From NCBI GenBank assembly GCA_017432075.1, contig JAFRJV010000103.1, positions 1 to 52,050 on the forward strand: DNA of 52,050 bases. Reading direction: 5' to 3'. The position numbers and the translations under genes are program-made. Position 1 is the stretch's first letter; each line of letters begins with the position of its first letter. Positions 40,787 to 48,658 of the stretch are shown here, piece by piece. This stretch comes from Mogibacterium sp. GTDB lineage: Bacteria > Bacillota > Clostridia > Peptostreptococcales > Anaerovoracaceae. The notes under the pieces were generated by a model that searched no databases, was not told the DNA's origin, and worked only from the letters and a program-made list of their open reading frames with translations.

Positions 40787-41485
40787 TCATTTTTTTCTGA
40801 TAAGTATGAACGGTGTGCACTGGTCATCCTGACCTGCAGGGTTGTCTCTGATGATCTCACAGAGCTGCTCGTCGCTGAGCGTTACATCGTCGCTTCTTCC
40901 GAGTATGTCACGGGTGAAGTCATTCGCATCTATGATTATGCATGATATCCCGGTTTTTTCCCTGATCTCGTTGCATACCCCGTTTGGATTCTTCGGGAGA
41001 GGAATTCCGAACTCACCGTAGATAGGGAAGACGTCCGGATAGAAGCCGTCGAGTCCGCGAACTTCCTCTCCGACCATGTCGTAGAATATGCCTTTCTTGC
41101 CCACGAGCTTTCCGAATCCCGCGCATACGGCAGCGAGGAACACCTTTGCTCCGCCATTCAGGTCAATGGCGTACTGCATCTTGTATACGTCTCCTACACC
41201 TATGCCGGCCGAGTTGTGCTGGGTAGCGAAGCGGCTGAGGAACTTTGCAAGTTTAGTCACTTTAACGTCCTTTTTAGGTATAACGTTTTTCTGGCAGAGA
41301 GAAACGATCTTCTCTGCGACTGCAAGCAGATCGCCTTCCTCCCAGAGAGGTTTTACATATCGCTCTACGAGTTCATTGTAGTCTTCGCCTATCTGAATGA
41401 AGTGAGTCTGAATGGCGCATCTGTCATAATTTCCGGTAGAAGTTTCAATTGATATTTCTTTATTTGTATTAGCAGTGAATTCCAT
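40787..41485 (-). CDS. CofE-like (F420-0:gamma-glutamyl ligase fold) protein
   Basis: A 232-residue protein resembling the F420_ligase family (PF01996): EGDLLAVAEKIVSLCQ near the start, FLAAVCAGFGKLVGKKGIFYDMVG, and CIIIDANDFTRDILGRS near residue 190. ATG at 41485 is preferred because AAGGATG lies 6-7 nt upstream; the ATG at 41494 would have no spacing. CofE adds glutamate to coenzyme F420, but no other F420 genes are seen and this bacterial type is not known to make F420. The real substrate of this clostridial subgroup is unknown. A 193-bp nested inverted repeat lies in its leader. Confidence 0.75.
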   Translation of the reverse strand: MEFTANTNKEISIETSTGNYDRCAIQTHFIQIGEDYNELVERYVKPLWEEGDLLAVAEKIVSLCQKNVIPKKDVKVTKLAKFLSRFATQHNSAGIGVGDVYKMQYAIDLNGGAKVFLAAVCAGFGKLVGKKGIFYDMVGEEVRGLDGFYPDVFPIYGEFGIPLPKNPNGVCNEIREKTGISCIIIDANDFTRDILGRSDDVTLSDEQLCEIIRDNPAGQDDQCTPFILIRKK

Positions 41486-41504
41486 TGTTTTCATCCTTTT
41501 TTAT

Positions 41505-41697
41505 TTATGATATGCAAAACACTAAGACGAGCGTTGCGCAGAAGACGCAAGGAATGCCGGAGAGAGACCGCAGGTGAGCGGCCGGAACGAGACTCGCAAG
41601 CGAAGCGTCAGAGCCGTTCCCCGCGAAGCAAGGCCGAACGAGATGGCATTCCCGTCGACGGAGCAGGCGAGACGAAGTGTTTTGTATATCGTCATAA
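41505..41697. repeat. 193-bp GC-rich nested inverted-repeat element
   Basis: The outer arms TATGCAAAACACT (41511-41523) and AGTGTTTTGTATA (41676-41688) pair along their whole length apart from one G-T wobble. Flanking TTATGA and TCATAA (41505-41510, 41692-41697) extend the symmetry. Inside are GGAATGCC (41551-41558) with GGCATTCC (41645-41652), and GGAACG (41584-41589) with CGTTCC (41615-41620). Local hairpins TTGCG/CGCAA (41534-41550) and CCGC/GCGG (41568-41581) also occur. The inside is clearly richer in G and C than the AT-rich flanks. The arginine-rich frame running through it looks like a by-product. It may be a palindromic mobile repeat (MITE/REP-like) or a large structured leader RNA of the minus-strand gene. 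Confidence 0.7.
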
Positions 41698-41853
41698 TTA
41701 AAAACTGTTAAATAATTGTAGCATGCTTTAATGCAAAAAAAGATATGCAATTGTAATTCTATCATATTATTAAGTTTGAAGGACATGCTGGCAACTTGCC
41801 GCGATGTATTGTAGAATTACATGTAAATCTGAAGACTCAAAGGAGGTTACGAC

Positions 41854-42876
41854 GTGCTGAGTCCAAGTTATCTGATAAGAGTTCTCAAGGGAATGAGCTT
41901 TGATAAATATAAGGAAGTCCTGGACAGGACTGCAAAATTCTCGGGAATGAGCAAGGCTGCCATTACCGCAGATATGGCAAAATGCGCCGTAAAGTTCGGT
42001 GCAGGTTATTTTGATTATGTTACATTCGGTTTTTGGGATCTGACTGACGAGCAGCGTGACACCTTCCTGACAAGGCTGCGCAACAAGAAGCTCATAAGTC
42101 ATTTTAACGATGACACATATGAGCATCTTTTTGATAACAAAGAGGATTTCAATAATCTGTTTAAAGACTATATCAAGCGTGACTTCATCAACTTCAAGAC
42201 ATCTTCAAAGGGAGAGGTCAGGGAGTTTGTAGAGAAGCATAAGATAATCTTCTGCAAGCCTGTAGACGGCTCCTGCGGTCACGGCTGCATGAAGAAGAAC
42301 ATCGATGACTACGAGAACTTCGATGAGATGTACAGAGAACTCCTGCAGGAGGATTCCTGGCTGCTCGAAGAAGTGCTGAAGCAGCATCCTGACAATGAGA
42401 AAGTTTATCCATATGCCATGAACTGCCTGAGGATCATCACGGTAGTCGACAAGCAGAGAGTCCCGCATGTCATCTTCGCCACTCAGAAATTCGGACTGAA
42501 CGGCAGGGTTGTAGACAATTACGGATTCGGCACACGCGTCGATCTGGAGACCGGTAAGATCTGCTCGCCAGGAGTCAGCGGTGACGGATCGATGGCTATC
42601 ATCTATGACGAGCATCCTATGACACATTACAAGCTGATGGGACATCAGGTGCCTATGTTCAAGGAGGCATGCGAGCTTGCAAAGAAAGCTGCGCTGGTAG
42701 TTCCTCAGGTCAGATATGTAGGCTGGGATATAGGAATCACGCCTGACGGACCTGCAATTGTAGAGGGCAACAACTACTGTGCACATGACTTCTGGCAGCT
42801 GCCTGCACAGACTCCTGAGAAAACAGGAATACTGCCGGTATTCGAAGCGATCGAGCCGGATCTGCATGTAAGGTAA
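41854..42876 (+). CDS. Sugar-transfer-associated ATP-grasp protein
   Basis: A 340-residue ATP-grasp family protein of the sugar-transfer type (PF14397). The start is GTG at 41854 after a strong AAGGAGG. ATP-grasp features: IIFCKPVDGSCGHGCMKKN (nucleotide-binding lysine and Gly-rich loop, about residues 128-146), DSWLLEEVLKQHP, MNCLRIITV, and VRYVGWDIGITPDGPAIVEGNNY with metal-binding Asp, Glu and Asn. Such proteins are found in surface-polysaccharide and peptide-ligation contexts; the substrate is unknown. No partner sugar-transferase is adjacent here. The 41706-41853 stretch upstream is AT-rich without a clear promoter. Confidence 0.82.
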   Translation: MLSPSYLIRVLKGMSFDKYKEVLDRTAKFSGMSKAAITADMAKCAVKFGAGYFDYVTFGFWDLTDEQRDTFLTRLRNKKLISHFNDDTYEHLFDNKEDFNNLFKDYIKRDFINFKTSSKGEVREFVEKHKIIFCKPVDGSCGHGCMKKNIDDYENFDEMYRELLQEDSWLLEEVLKQHPDNEKVYPYAMNCLRIITVVDKQRVPHVIFATQKFGLNGRVVDNYGFGTRVDLETGKICSPGVSGDGSMAIIYDEHPMTHYKLMGHQVPMFKEACELAKKAALVVPQVRYVGWDIGITPDGPAIVEGNNYCAHDFWQLPAQTPEKTGILPVFEAIEPDLHVR

Positions 42877-42888
42877 ATAAAAAGACAA

Positions 42889-42922
42889 AGAAAAAAGCTG
42901 TGCCTGCTGGCACAGCTTATTC
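42889..42922. terminator. Bidirectional terminator between convergent genes
   Basis: AAGCTGTGC (42895-42903) pairs perfectly with GCACAGCTT (42910-42918) over CTGCTG. An A run precedes it, giving a T run for the minus-strand gene, and ATTCTTTT follows for the plus strand. It touches the stop codon of the minus-strand CHAP gene. Confidence 0.88.
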
Positions 42923-43537
42923 TTTTATAACACCATATCCGTAGATGATAGGATCATCGAGGGCGTATCGTTTTTGTCTGCAAAGGTCGCTGGAATTACC
43001 TTCGACCGTAAATACTTTGTCATCAACAACTCCTGTAACGATGCCTACGTGGTCGCGGCCTCCGTCCTGATCCCAGTCAAAGAATATAAGGTCTCCCGGT
43101 TCCGGTGTATCTCCCACCAGACGCCACTGATCACGGAGTACGAACCAGTCGGCTCCATCGCTGACCATGGCAAATTTCGGTGCGACACCCGAGGCCAGAT
43201 AACCGCACTGATCCTCGCACCATGAAATGAAAAGGCCGCACCATTCCTCGCGTTTCTTGAATCCATACCACGACCAGAAAGGCTCACCGCCTTTGTTGCC
43301 GATCTGCTCCATTGCAACCTTAACAATAGGTTTGTCGCCAACGACATTGACGATGCGTTTCATCTCGGATGCATAGGTCCTGTTTCCTATAGCCCTGCCG
43401 GCGAGCAGTCCGCCGCCGACGGCGATGACCGCTGCAACTGTGATCGCAATGAGGCGTCTCTTAAGCAGCTTCTGTTTTCTTTTTTTGCGCAATACGCGTC
43501 TTATTTCTTCATCTGTCATATTAACAGTATACATCAT
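42917..43537 (-). CDS. Membrane-anchored CHAP-domain protein
   Basis: A protein of about 206 residues: a very basic N-terminus (RKKRKQKLLKRR), one membrane anchor (LIAITVAAVIAVGGGLLAG) and an extracellular CHAP/NlpC-P60-like domain. The catalytic Cys is in EEWCGLFISWCEDQCGY and the His in GRDHVGIVTGV; GDLIFFDWDQDG precedes it and VEGNSSD follows. It probably cleaves peptidoglycan cross-bridges or stem peptides. The start is uncertain: ATG at 43537, 43534 or 43519 are all possible and none has a good Shine-Dalgarno; the longer frame upstream is rejected because it crosses the promoter. Confidence 0.78.
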   Translation of the reverse strand: MMYTVNMTDEEIRRVLRKKRKQKLLKRRLIAITVAAVIAVGGGLLAGRAIGNRTYASEMKRIVNVVGDKPIVKVAMEQIGNKGGEPFWSWYGFKKREEWCGLFISWCEDQCGYLASGVAPKFAMVSDGADWFVLRDQWRLVGDTPEPGDLIFFDWDQDGGRDHVGIVTGVVDDKVFTVEGNSSDLCRQKRYALDDPIIYGYGVIKE

Positions 43538-43567
43538 TAGACAAGCGCGGACAAATGCTATATTATA
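43538..43567. promoter_or_regulatory. Overlapping divergent promoters
   Basis: On the plus strand TAGACA (43538-43543) and TATTAT (43561-43566) are 17 bp apart, each one base from consensus. On the minus strand the same bases give a perfect TATAAT (43567-43562) facing the CHAP gene, with only a T-rich -35. The two polymerases would compete for the same bases. Confidence 0.6.
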
Positions 43568-43590
43568 GATATACAGGACAGGAGAAAAAA

Positions 43591-44154
43591 ATGAAGAAGA
43601 AAAAATCAAACAGAATACTGTTAATAGCATTCCTTCTGATGGTGGCCGTCTTTGCGCTGGTCACTGTCATGGTGGCCAGATCCACATATGAAAAGAAAGT
43701 TGCGGAGGAAAAGATAACCGAGCCGGACTTTTATTCCATGACTGAATTCAGTAAAGAAAACTCCGAAGATGTCATGAAAGCTCTGAAATCCGGAAGTGCT
43801 GAGAAGCTCGGAGCGCTGATGATAGATTCTAAGGGAGCAGAAAACGTGATCGGTTTCGCCGACTGGGCCAAGGCTGATTTTGATAATGCGGTATCTTTCG
43901 GAGCAGGAAGCTTTTCGACTGCTCCTGACAAAAAAGGCAGGATGGATATAAGTGAAAGATTCGTAGTATCGATCGGAGAGCAGAAATATGTCCTGTATAT
44001 AGAGACGCTTACTTCAAGACATGGCATGAACAACGAAGGGGTAAAAGTGGTCGCTGCCACTACATATGAGCATTTCGACCAGCTGTATTATGCGTGGAAC
44101 GGTAACGCTGATGAAAGCAGTGCGGTCGCGGGGGAATCGTTTGTGAAGCAATAG
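43591..44154 (+). CDS. Single-pass membrane protein of unknown function
   Basis: A 187-residue protein starting at 43591 after GGAG: a Lys-rich start (MKKKKSNR), one hydrophobic segment (ILLIAFLLMVAVFALVTVMV) and an extracytoplasmic domain of about 150 residues. That domain has MKALKSGSAEKLGALMIDSKGAENVIGFADWAKADF and a strand-rich end (KYVLYIETLTSRHGM, VKVVAATTYEHFDQLYYAW). I do not recognise a family. Its promoter overlaps that of the divergent CHAP protein and it is followed by a second CHAP-type protein, so a role in the cell envelope is plausible. Confidence 0.75.
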   Translation: MKKKKSNRILLIAFLLMVAVFALVTVMVARSTYEKKVAEEKITEPDFYSMTEFSKENSEDVMKALKSGSAEKLGALMIDSKGAENVIGFADWAKADFDNAVSFGAGSFSTAPDKKGRMDISERFVVSIGEQKYVLYIETLTSRHGMNNEGVKVVAATTYEHFDQLYYAWNGNADESSAVAGESFVKQ

Positions 44155-44186
44155 ATAATCTCATTATTAAAGTTTGCATAGGTAGA

Positions 44187-44215
44187 TTGACACTTGCCTA
44201 ACCGTAATGTTTAAT
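44187..44215 (+). promoter_or_regulatory. Promoter of the repeat-CHAP protein gene
   Basis: TTGACA (44187-44192) and TTTAAT (44210-44215) with a 17-bp spacer; a perfect -35 and a -10 one base off consensus. The transcript would begin about 60 nt before the start codon. Confidence 0.75.
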
Positions 44216-44280
44216 TGAAATGGCAGAATATGCGTTCTGTCTGAAAAACAGTAAATTCAAGCAAGGAGGCAGCAGCAGGT

Positions 44281-45369
44281 ATGAAATCTACAACGGCTGT
44301 AAGAACAAAACGGACATTGATGGCTTTGCTTTTGATGTTCGTTCTTTCTTTTACTACAGCATTTGCTGCAACAGACACACAGGAAGAAAGCCCTGGCGGC
44401 ACAGTTCAGACAGAGGTCTCTGCTGATACGGGTGACGGCAACGGACAGGCTGCGGAAGTACAGCAGGAGGAGCCTGCTGCGGCAGCACCTGCTCCGGCGC
44501 CTGTGGCGAAAGCGCAGATAATAAAGAAGGGCAGATATTATTACTATAAAAGTGCCAGTGGAAAGATTCGCAAGAAAGCCGGTTTTGTGACATGTAACGG
44601 AAACCGGTACTATGTCAGAAGGGGCGGTAAAATAAGGACCAGCAAGACCTTCAAGGTAAAAAGGAAGTCTTACCGTGCAAATAAATACGGCGTGATAATG
44701 ACCGGAGTATATAAATGGAAAGGGCATTATTACTATTCCAATCCGTCCGGAGTATTGCGCAAAAAAGCCGGTTTTGTGACATGTAACGGAAATCGGTACT
44801 ATGTGAGAAAAGGCGGTAAGATCATCGTAAACGACGGTTTCTCCGTAAATAATATGCCTTATGCTGCTGATGCGACAGGCTGTGTTACGATGCTCGGGAT
44901 ACCTGACGGAGATGGCAGCCCTGTAGTGGATGTGGCTAAAGCTCAGGTCGGAATAATGACAGGAGTGACATACTGGGTATGGTATTACAAGACCAGGTTC
45001 AGAGATACCGACAGGACTCCGTGGTGTGGAGCTTTCGTAGCGTGGTGCTACAATGAGGCAGGTCTTTATGACCGGATCACTGTCGCAAAAAAATTCGGGC
45101 CTCTCGGATACGTGCCAAGCTACTCAAGATATGCCGATAAATATGATAAATGGATCGTAAAAAGTAATGCAAAGGGCGGAGACATTATCATCTTCGGCAG
45201 AAACATGCATGTCGGTCTGGTAGAAGGCATCGTTGGAGACTATATCATTACGATCGAGGGCAATGCAGGTCCGACTGCTGTTATAGGATGCAAAAAGCCG
45301 GGTGCAGTCGTGCGCAACGTATATAAGATAAGTAACAGCAAGATAAAAGGAATCATCCGTCCGGAATAA
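44281..45369 (+). CDS. Secreted wall-binding-repeat protein with C-terminal CHAP-type domain
   Basis: A 362-residue exported protein. The signal peptide (TLMALLLMFVLSFTTAFA, cleavage near residue 30) is followed by a Glu/Ala/Pro-rich linker. Tandem Tyr-rich repeats of the glucan/choline-binding type follow at about residues 80-200 (GRYYYYKSASGKIRKKAGFV, KGHYYYSNPSGVLRKKAGFV). The C-terminal half is a CHAP-type domain with TPWCGAFVAWCYNEAGL (catalytic Cys), NMHVGLVEG (His) and ITIEGNAG. It likely binds cell-wall polymers and cleaves peptidoglycan. The Shine-Dalgarno GGAGG is 11 nt from the ATG, longer than usual. The CHAP core resembles that of the neighbouring minus-strand protein. Confidence 0.82.
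   Translation: MKSTTAVRTKRTLMALLLMFVLSFTTAFAATDTQEESPGGTVQTEVSADTGDGNGQAAEVQQEEPAAAAPAPAPVAKAQIIKKGRYYYYKSASGKIRKKAGFVTCNGNRYYVRRGGKIRTSKTFKVKRKSYRANKYGVIMTGVYKWKGHYYYSNPSGVLRKKAGFVTCNGNRYYVRKGGKIIVNDGFSVNNMPYAADATGCVTMLGIPDGDGSPVVDVAKAQVGIMTGVTYWVWYYKTRFRDTDRTPWCGAFVAWCYNEAGLYDRITVAKKFGPLGYVPSYSRYADKYDKWIVKSNAKGGDIIIFGRNMHVGLVEGIVGDYIITIEGNAGPTAVIGCKKPGAVVRNVYKISNSKIKGIIRPE
44575..44804 (+). repeat. Near-identical 41-bp direct repeats within the CHAP gene
   Basis: Positions 44575-44615 and 44764-44804 are identical except one base (C or T in AAACCGG / AAATCGG) and are 189 bp apart, in frame. They encode KAGFVTCNGNRYYV twice. The DNA identity exceeds what protein conservation needs, which suggests recent duplication or gene conversion of the wall-binding repeat. 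Confidence 0.85.
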
Positions 45370-45462
45370 GGACTTCCGGATATATGATTATCCCTGCAAG
45401 CCGGGGATGATTAGTGGTAAAATTATAAGACTAAACCACAGGTACAAGCCGGAGGAAGCAGC

Positions 45463-46932
45463 ATGTTCAGAAAATTCAGAGAAAGCCCATATTCAAAAGC
45501 GGCATTCCTGATTTTGGTGTGCGGCGGTCTGCTGATCATATTCAACAACTGGATCACAAAAAACCGCATATCGATCGGCTTTGAAAACATAAACAGCACG
45601 CTTGCGCCTATCTACATAGGCGGTATTCTTGCGTTCATCCTCTGCCCTGTGTACAACGCCTGCGTGAAGTGGTGCTACCAGCACATTCTGGCCGGCGCCA
45701 GGAAAAAGGGATTCTCCATCGGAGCAATGCTGGTGCAGGAGGACGGAGATCTCGAGGTAGATAAAAAAGAGAAAAGAACCATACTGGGTGCAGCAAGAGC
45801 TGTTGCTACTCTGGTCTGTACAGTAGTTGTTGTAGGGCTGGCAGGCCTGTTCATTTACTTCGTAGTGCCGCAGGTGGTTGCGAGTGCAGTCAACCTTGTC
45901 AATACCATGCCGCAGAGGCTGGCTTCATTCTCGATATGGTGTCATACTCACCTGAGTCACTTCCCGTTCGTCGCGGTCTGGGTAGACAACCTTGCTAATG
46001 CAGAAAACAGCGAAATAATGGAGTGGATACAGGAGCATATCCTGAGCGGTAATGCTGCGAGCATAGCTTCCATGGTATCCAACGGTGTCATAATGGCAGT
46101 CAAGTATGTCGCGAATGCCTTTATCGGCCTGCTGATAATGGCGTATCTGCTTAACTATAAGGAAAGACTGTTTGCTATTACCCGTAAAATTGTCAATGCA
46201 ACATGCAGCCAGAAACGCAAAGCGACCCTGTACGAATTCGCCAGCATTGTAAATGAGACTTTTATCGGATTCATTGTCGGCCGCATAATAGATTCATTCA
46301 TAATCGGAGTTCTTACATTCATCATTCTCAAGATCTGTGCAATACCGTTTGCACTTATGCTGAGCGTAATAGTAGGTGTGACAAACGTAATACCGTTCTT
46401 CGGACCGTTCATCGGCGCCATCCCGTCGGTGTTCATCCTGCTGCTCGAAAACCCGATAGACGCACTCTATTTTGTGATCATCATCATCGTGATACAGCAG
46501 CTCGACGGCAATGTCATCGGTCCGAAGATCGTTGGCAACGCAATAGGGATCGGAAGCTTCTGGGTACTGATATCGGTACTGATCGGCGGCGGGCTGTTTG
46601 GGTTCCCGGGTATGGCTCTCGGTGTGCCGGTATTTGCGGTATTCTACAGATATGCAGATAAGCTGATGACAAACAGCCTGAAGCGCAGGGAAAAGAATAC
46701 GCATACCTCGTATTATTACAGCCTTGAGCCGTATGGACTTGAGGATGACGAGGTTGAACTCGAGCCTGAAAAGAAAAACCAGCAGTCATGGTTCTCACGG
46801 CTCAGGAAGGAAAAAAAGGATCTTTCACACAACAAATTTGCCTTTGATCAGAACGACAGGGAGAGCGGTCTTGACAGGGATCCGAACAAGCTTGCAGAAG
46901 TCAAAGGCAAGGAAAAAGATTTACTGGAATAA
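45463..46932 (+). CDS. AI-2E family membrane protein
   Basis: A 489-residue member of the AI-2E transporter family (PF01594, YtvI/YhhQ-like): two N-terminal membrane segments, a third near LVCTVVVVGLAGLFIYFVVPQVV, and a long hydrophilic stretch. The conserved C-terminal bundle follows with GFIVGRIIDSFIIGVLTF, VTNVIPFFGPFIGAIPSV and IIVIQQLDGNVIGPKIVGNAIGI. An 80-residue charged cytoplasmic tail follows the last helix. Members include Na+/H+ antiporters and autoinducer exporters, so the substrate is open. Shine-Dalgarno CGGAGGAAG. It ends 9 nt before murB. A weak ATCCC/GGGAT hairpin lies between 45388 and 45411 upstream. Confidence 0.87.
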   Translation: MFRKFRESPYSKAAFLILVCGGLLIIFNNWITKNRISIGFENINSTLAPIYIGGILAFILCPVYNACVKWCYQHILAGARKKGFSIGAMLVQEDGDLEVDKKEKRTILGAARAVATLVCTVVVVGLAGLFIYFVVPQVVASAVNLVNTMPQRLASFSIWCHTHLSHFPFVAVWVDNLANAENSEIMEWIQEHILSGNAASIASMVSNGVIMAVKYVANAFIGLLIMAYLLNYKERLFAITRKIVNATCSQKRKATLYEFASIVNETFIGFIVGRIIDSFIIGVLTFIILKICAIPFALMLSVIVGVTNVIPFFGPFIGAIPSVFILLLENPIDALYFVIIIIVIQQLDGNVIGPKIVGNAIGIGSFWVLISVLIGGGLFGFPGMALGVPVFAVFYRYADKLMTNSLKRREKNTHTSYYYSLEPYGLEDDEVELEPEKKNQQSWFSRLRKEKKDLSHNKFAFDQNDRESGLDRDPNKLAEVKGKEKDLLE

Positions 46933-46941
46933 AGAGGAAAA

Positions 46942-47877
46942 ATGCAGGAGATAATCTCTACTACAATAGAAAGAATATGCGGTAATGTGCCTGGAGATCG
47001 TGTGCTCAGAGATGAGCCGATGAGCAGGCACACTTCATTTCGAATAGGCGGACCGGCCGCAGCACTTGTTGTTGTCAATAATGAAGAGGAACTTGCCGCG
47101 GTGCTTTCAGCTGTTACTGAGACAGCTGCGGAGCATATGATAATCGGAAACGGCTCGAACCTTCTCGTTTCGGATGAAGGGTATCCGGGCATCATGATAA
47201 AACTCGGAGGCGATTTCGAATCAATTGTCCGTGATGAGAACGACCCTTGCAGAGTAAGGGTCGGAGCAGCTATGCTCATGTCGAGGACTTCAGCATTCCT
47301 GACCGAGAACGGGCTGAGCGGGTTTGAGTTCGCGAGCGGGATCCCGGGAAGCATAGGCGGTGCCGTGTTCATGAATGCCGGAGCGTACGGAGGAGAGATC
47401 AAAGACGTTGTCAGATCTGTCGGCGTGATGGATCCCGACGGAACCAATCTTCGCACGGTGAGCAATGTAGACATGCAGTTCTCATACAGGCACAGCATGG
47501 CGGAGGATGCGGGGATACTCATCCTTTCAGCAGAGATGGAGCTCAATGAGGATGATCCGGAAAAGATAGCGGAGAGAGTTGCGGAGCTGCAGTTCAAAAG
47601 AAACTCCAAGCAGCCGGTCAACTACCCGAGCGCAGGCAGCACCTTCAAGAGACCTGTAGGAGGTTACGCTGCAGCCCTCATAGAACAGTCAGGCCTCAAG
47701 GGATATACCGTGGGAGGTGCTCAGGTATCTGAGAAACACTCGGGATTTGTGATCAATATAGGCGGTGCCAGCTGTGAAGATGTGCTGGCAGTAATGAGAC
47801 ACGTTAGAGAGACAGTATATTCAGATTCGGGTATATTGCTCGAGCCTGAAGTGAGGCTGATCAACTGCAGCCTGTAG
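46942..47877 (+). CDS. murB: UDP-N-acetylenolpyruvoylglucosamine reductase MurB
   Basis: A 311-residue FAD/NADPH enzyme that reduces the enolpyruvyl group to give UDP-N-acetylmuramic acid in peptidoglycan synthesis. Motifs: TSFRIGGPAAAL (FAD pocket), IGNGSNLLVSDEGYPG, GFEFASGIPGSIGGAVFMNAGAYGGEIKDVV, FSYRHS, and the substrate-side YPSAGSTFKRP with the catalytic Ser. The C-terminal Glu lies in the LLEPEVRLI region. This is the type IIb arrangement typical of Firmicutes. Shine-Dalgarno AGAGGAAA. It heads the murB-PHP-rapZ-whiA block. Confidence 0.95.
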   Translation: MQEIISTTIERICGNVPGDRVLRDEPMSRHTSFRIGGPAAALVVVNNEEELAAVLSAVTETAAEHMIIGNGSNLLVSDEGYPGIMIKLGGDFESIVRDENDPCRVRVGAAMLMSRTSAFLTENGLSGFEFASGIPGSIGGAVFMNAGAYGGEIKDVVRSVGVMDPDGTNLRTVSNVDMQFSYRHSMAEDAGILILSAEMELNEDDPEKIAERVAELQFKRNSKQPVNYPSAGSTFKRPVGGYAAALIEQSGLKGYTVGGAQVSEKHSGFVINIGGASCEDVLAVMRHVRETVYSDSGILLEPEVRLINCSL

Positions 47878-47881
47878 AGCC

Positions 47882-48649
47882 ATGAAAATGAGTATTGAGG
47901 ATATAAAAAAGAAATACAGACTGAAATTCGATCATCACACTCATACGATATACTCGAAGGTGGGACCGTATTTCCATGGAAAAGGCCGTATCATAGACAA
48001 TGCCCGTGCAGCAGCGAAAAGAGGCCTTGATTCGCTTGCTATAACAGACCACGGACCGTCGGATTTCTACGGCATCGATCTCAGAAAGCTCCCGCAGATG
48101 AGAAGGGACATTGCGCTGGCACTGGCTTCTTTTCCTAAGCTGAAGATCTATCTCGGAGTTGAAGCAGACATTGTCGATACTGAGAATGGCCTGGACGTTT
48201 CACCTGAGGATTTTGGCAAGTTCGATTTCGTAAATGCTGGTTATCACTATGTACCGAAGTGTCATATGATACACAACTTTCTGGCGTTCAGGTTTCCGTG
48301 GCCTAAGAAGCTGCAGGAGAAACTCAGGCGACAGAATACTGCACGCATTGTAAAGGCGCTTAAGAGCAATGATATAAAGACGCTTACGCACCCGGGCGAT
48401 AAGGCGTTCATTGATGAACATGCAGTGGCTAAAGCGTGTGAGGAGACCGGAACGCTGGTAGAGATCAACGCCAGGCATAAACACCCGGATGTTAGCGACC
48501 TGCAGATCTATAAGCAGTATGATGTGAAATTCGTCATCAACAGCGATGCTCACAGACCAAGATATGTAGGGCGCTTTGCAGAGAGTCTTGCACTCGCCAT
48601 GGAGGCAGGCATCGATCCGGAGAGGATAGTGAACATACAGAAGAGGTAA
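47882..48649 (+). CDS. PHP-domain metal-dependent hydrolase
   Basis: A 255-residue PHP-fold protein. Metal-ligand motifs: DHHTHTIYSKVGPYFHGKG near residue 18, AITDHGPSDFYGID near residue 55, GVEADIVD near residue 102, THPGD near residue 170 and INSDAHRPRYVG near residue 220. It resembles the histidinol-phosphatase / YcdX group, which often accompanies murB and rapZ in Clostridia. The substrate is not known; phosphoester hydrolysis is expected. It starts 5 nt after murB and ends 9 nt before rapZ. Confidence 0.88.
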   Translation: MKMSIEDIKKKYRLKFDHHTHTIYSKVGPYFHGKGRIIDNARAAAKRGLDSLAITDHGPSDFYGIDLRKLPQMRRDIALALASFPKLKIYLGVEADIVDTENGLDVSPEDFGKFDFVNAGYHYVPKCHMIHNFLAFRFPWPKKLQEKLRRQNTARIVKALKSNDIKTLTHPGDKAFIDEHAVAKACEETGTLVEINARHKHPDVSDLQIYKQYDVKFVINSDAHRPRYVGRFAESLALAMEAGIDPERIVNIQKR

Positions 48650-48658
48650 GGATACGAT

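Noticed and set aside
40787-41485. Evidence for coenzyme F420 biosynthesis
   Set aside because: A single CofE-like gene without cofC, cofD or the deazaflavin genes in the window is not enough; the family is broader than F420.
41507-41701. A 64-residue Arg-rich reading frame
   Set aside because: It lies wholly within the nested inverted-repeat element and its low-complexity composition reflects that repeat; there is no ribosome-binding site.
44575-44804. A mobile-element or attachment-site pair
   Set aside because: The 41-bp repeats are in frame and encode the same wall-binding motif, so duplication within the gene explains them.
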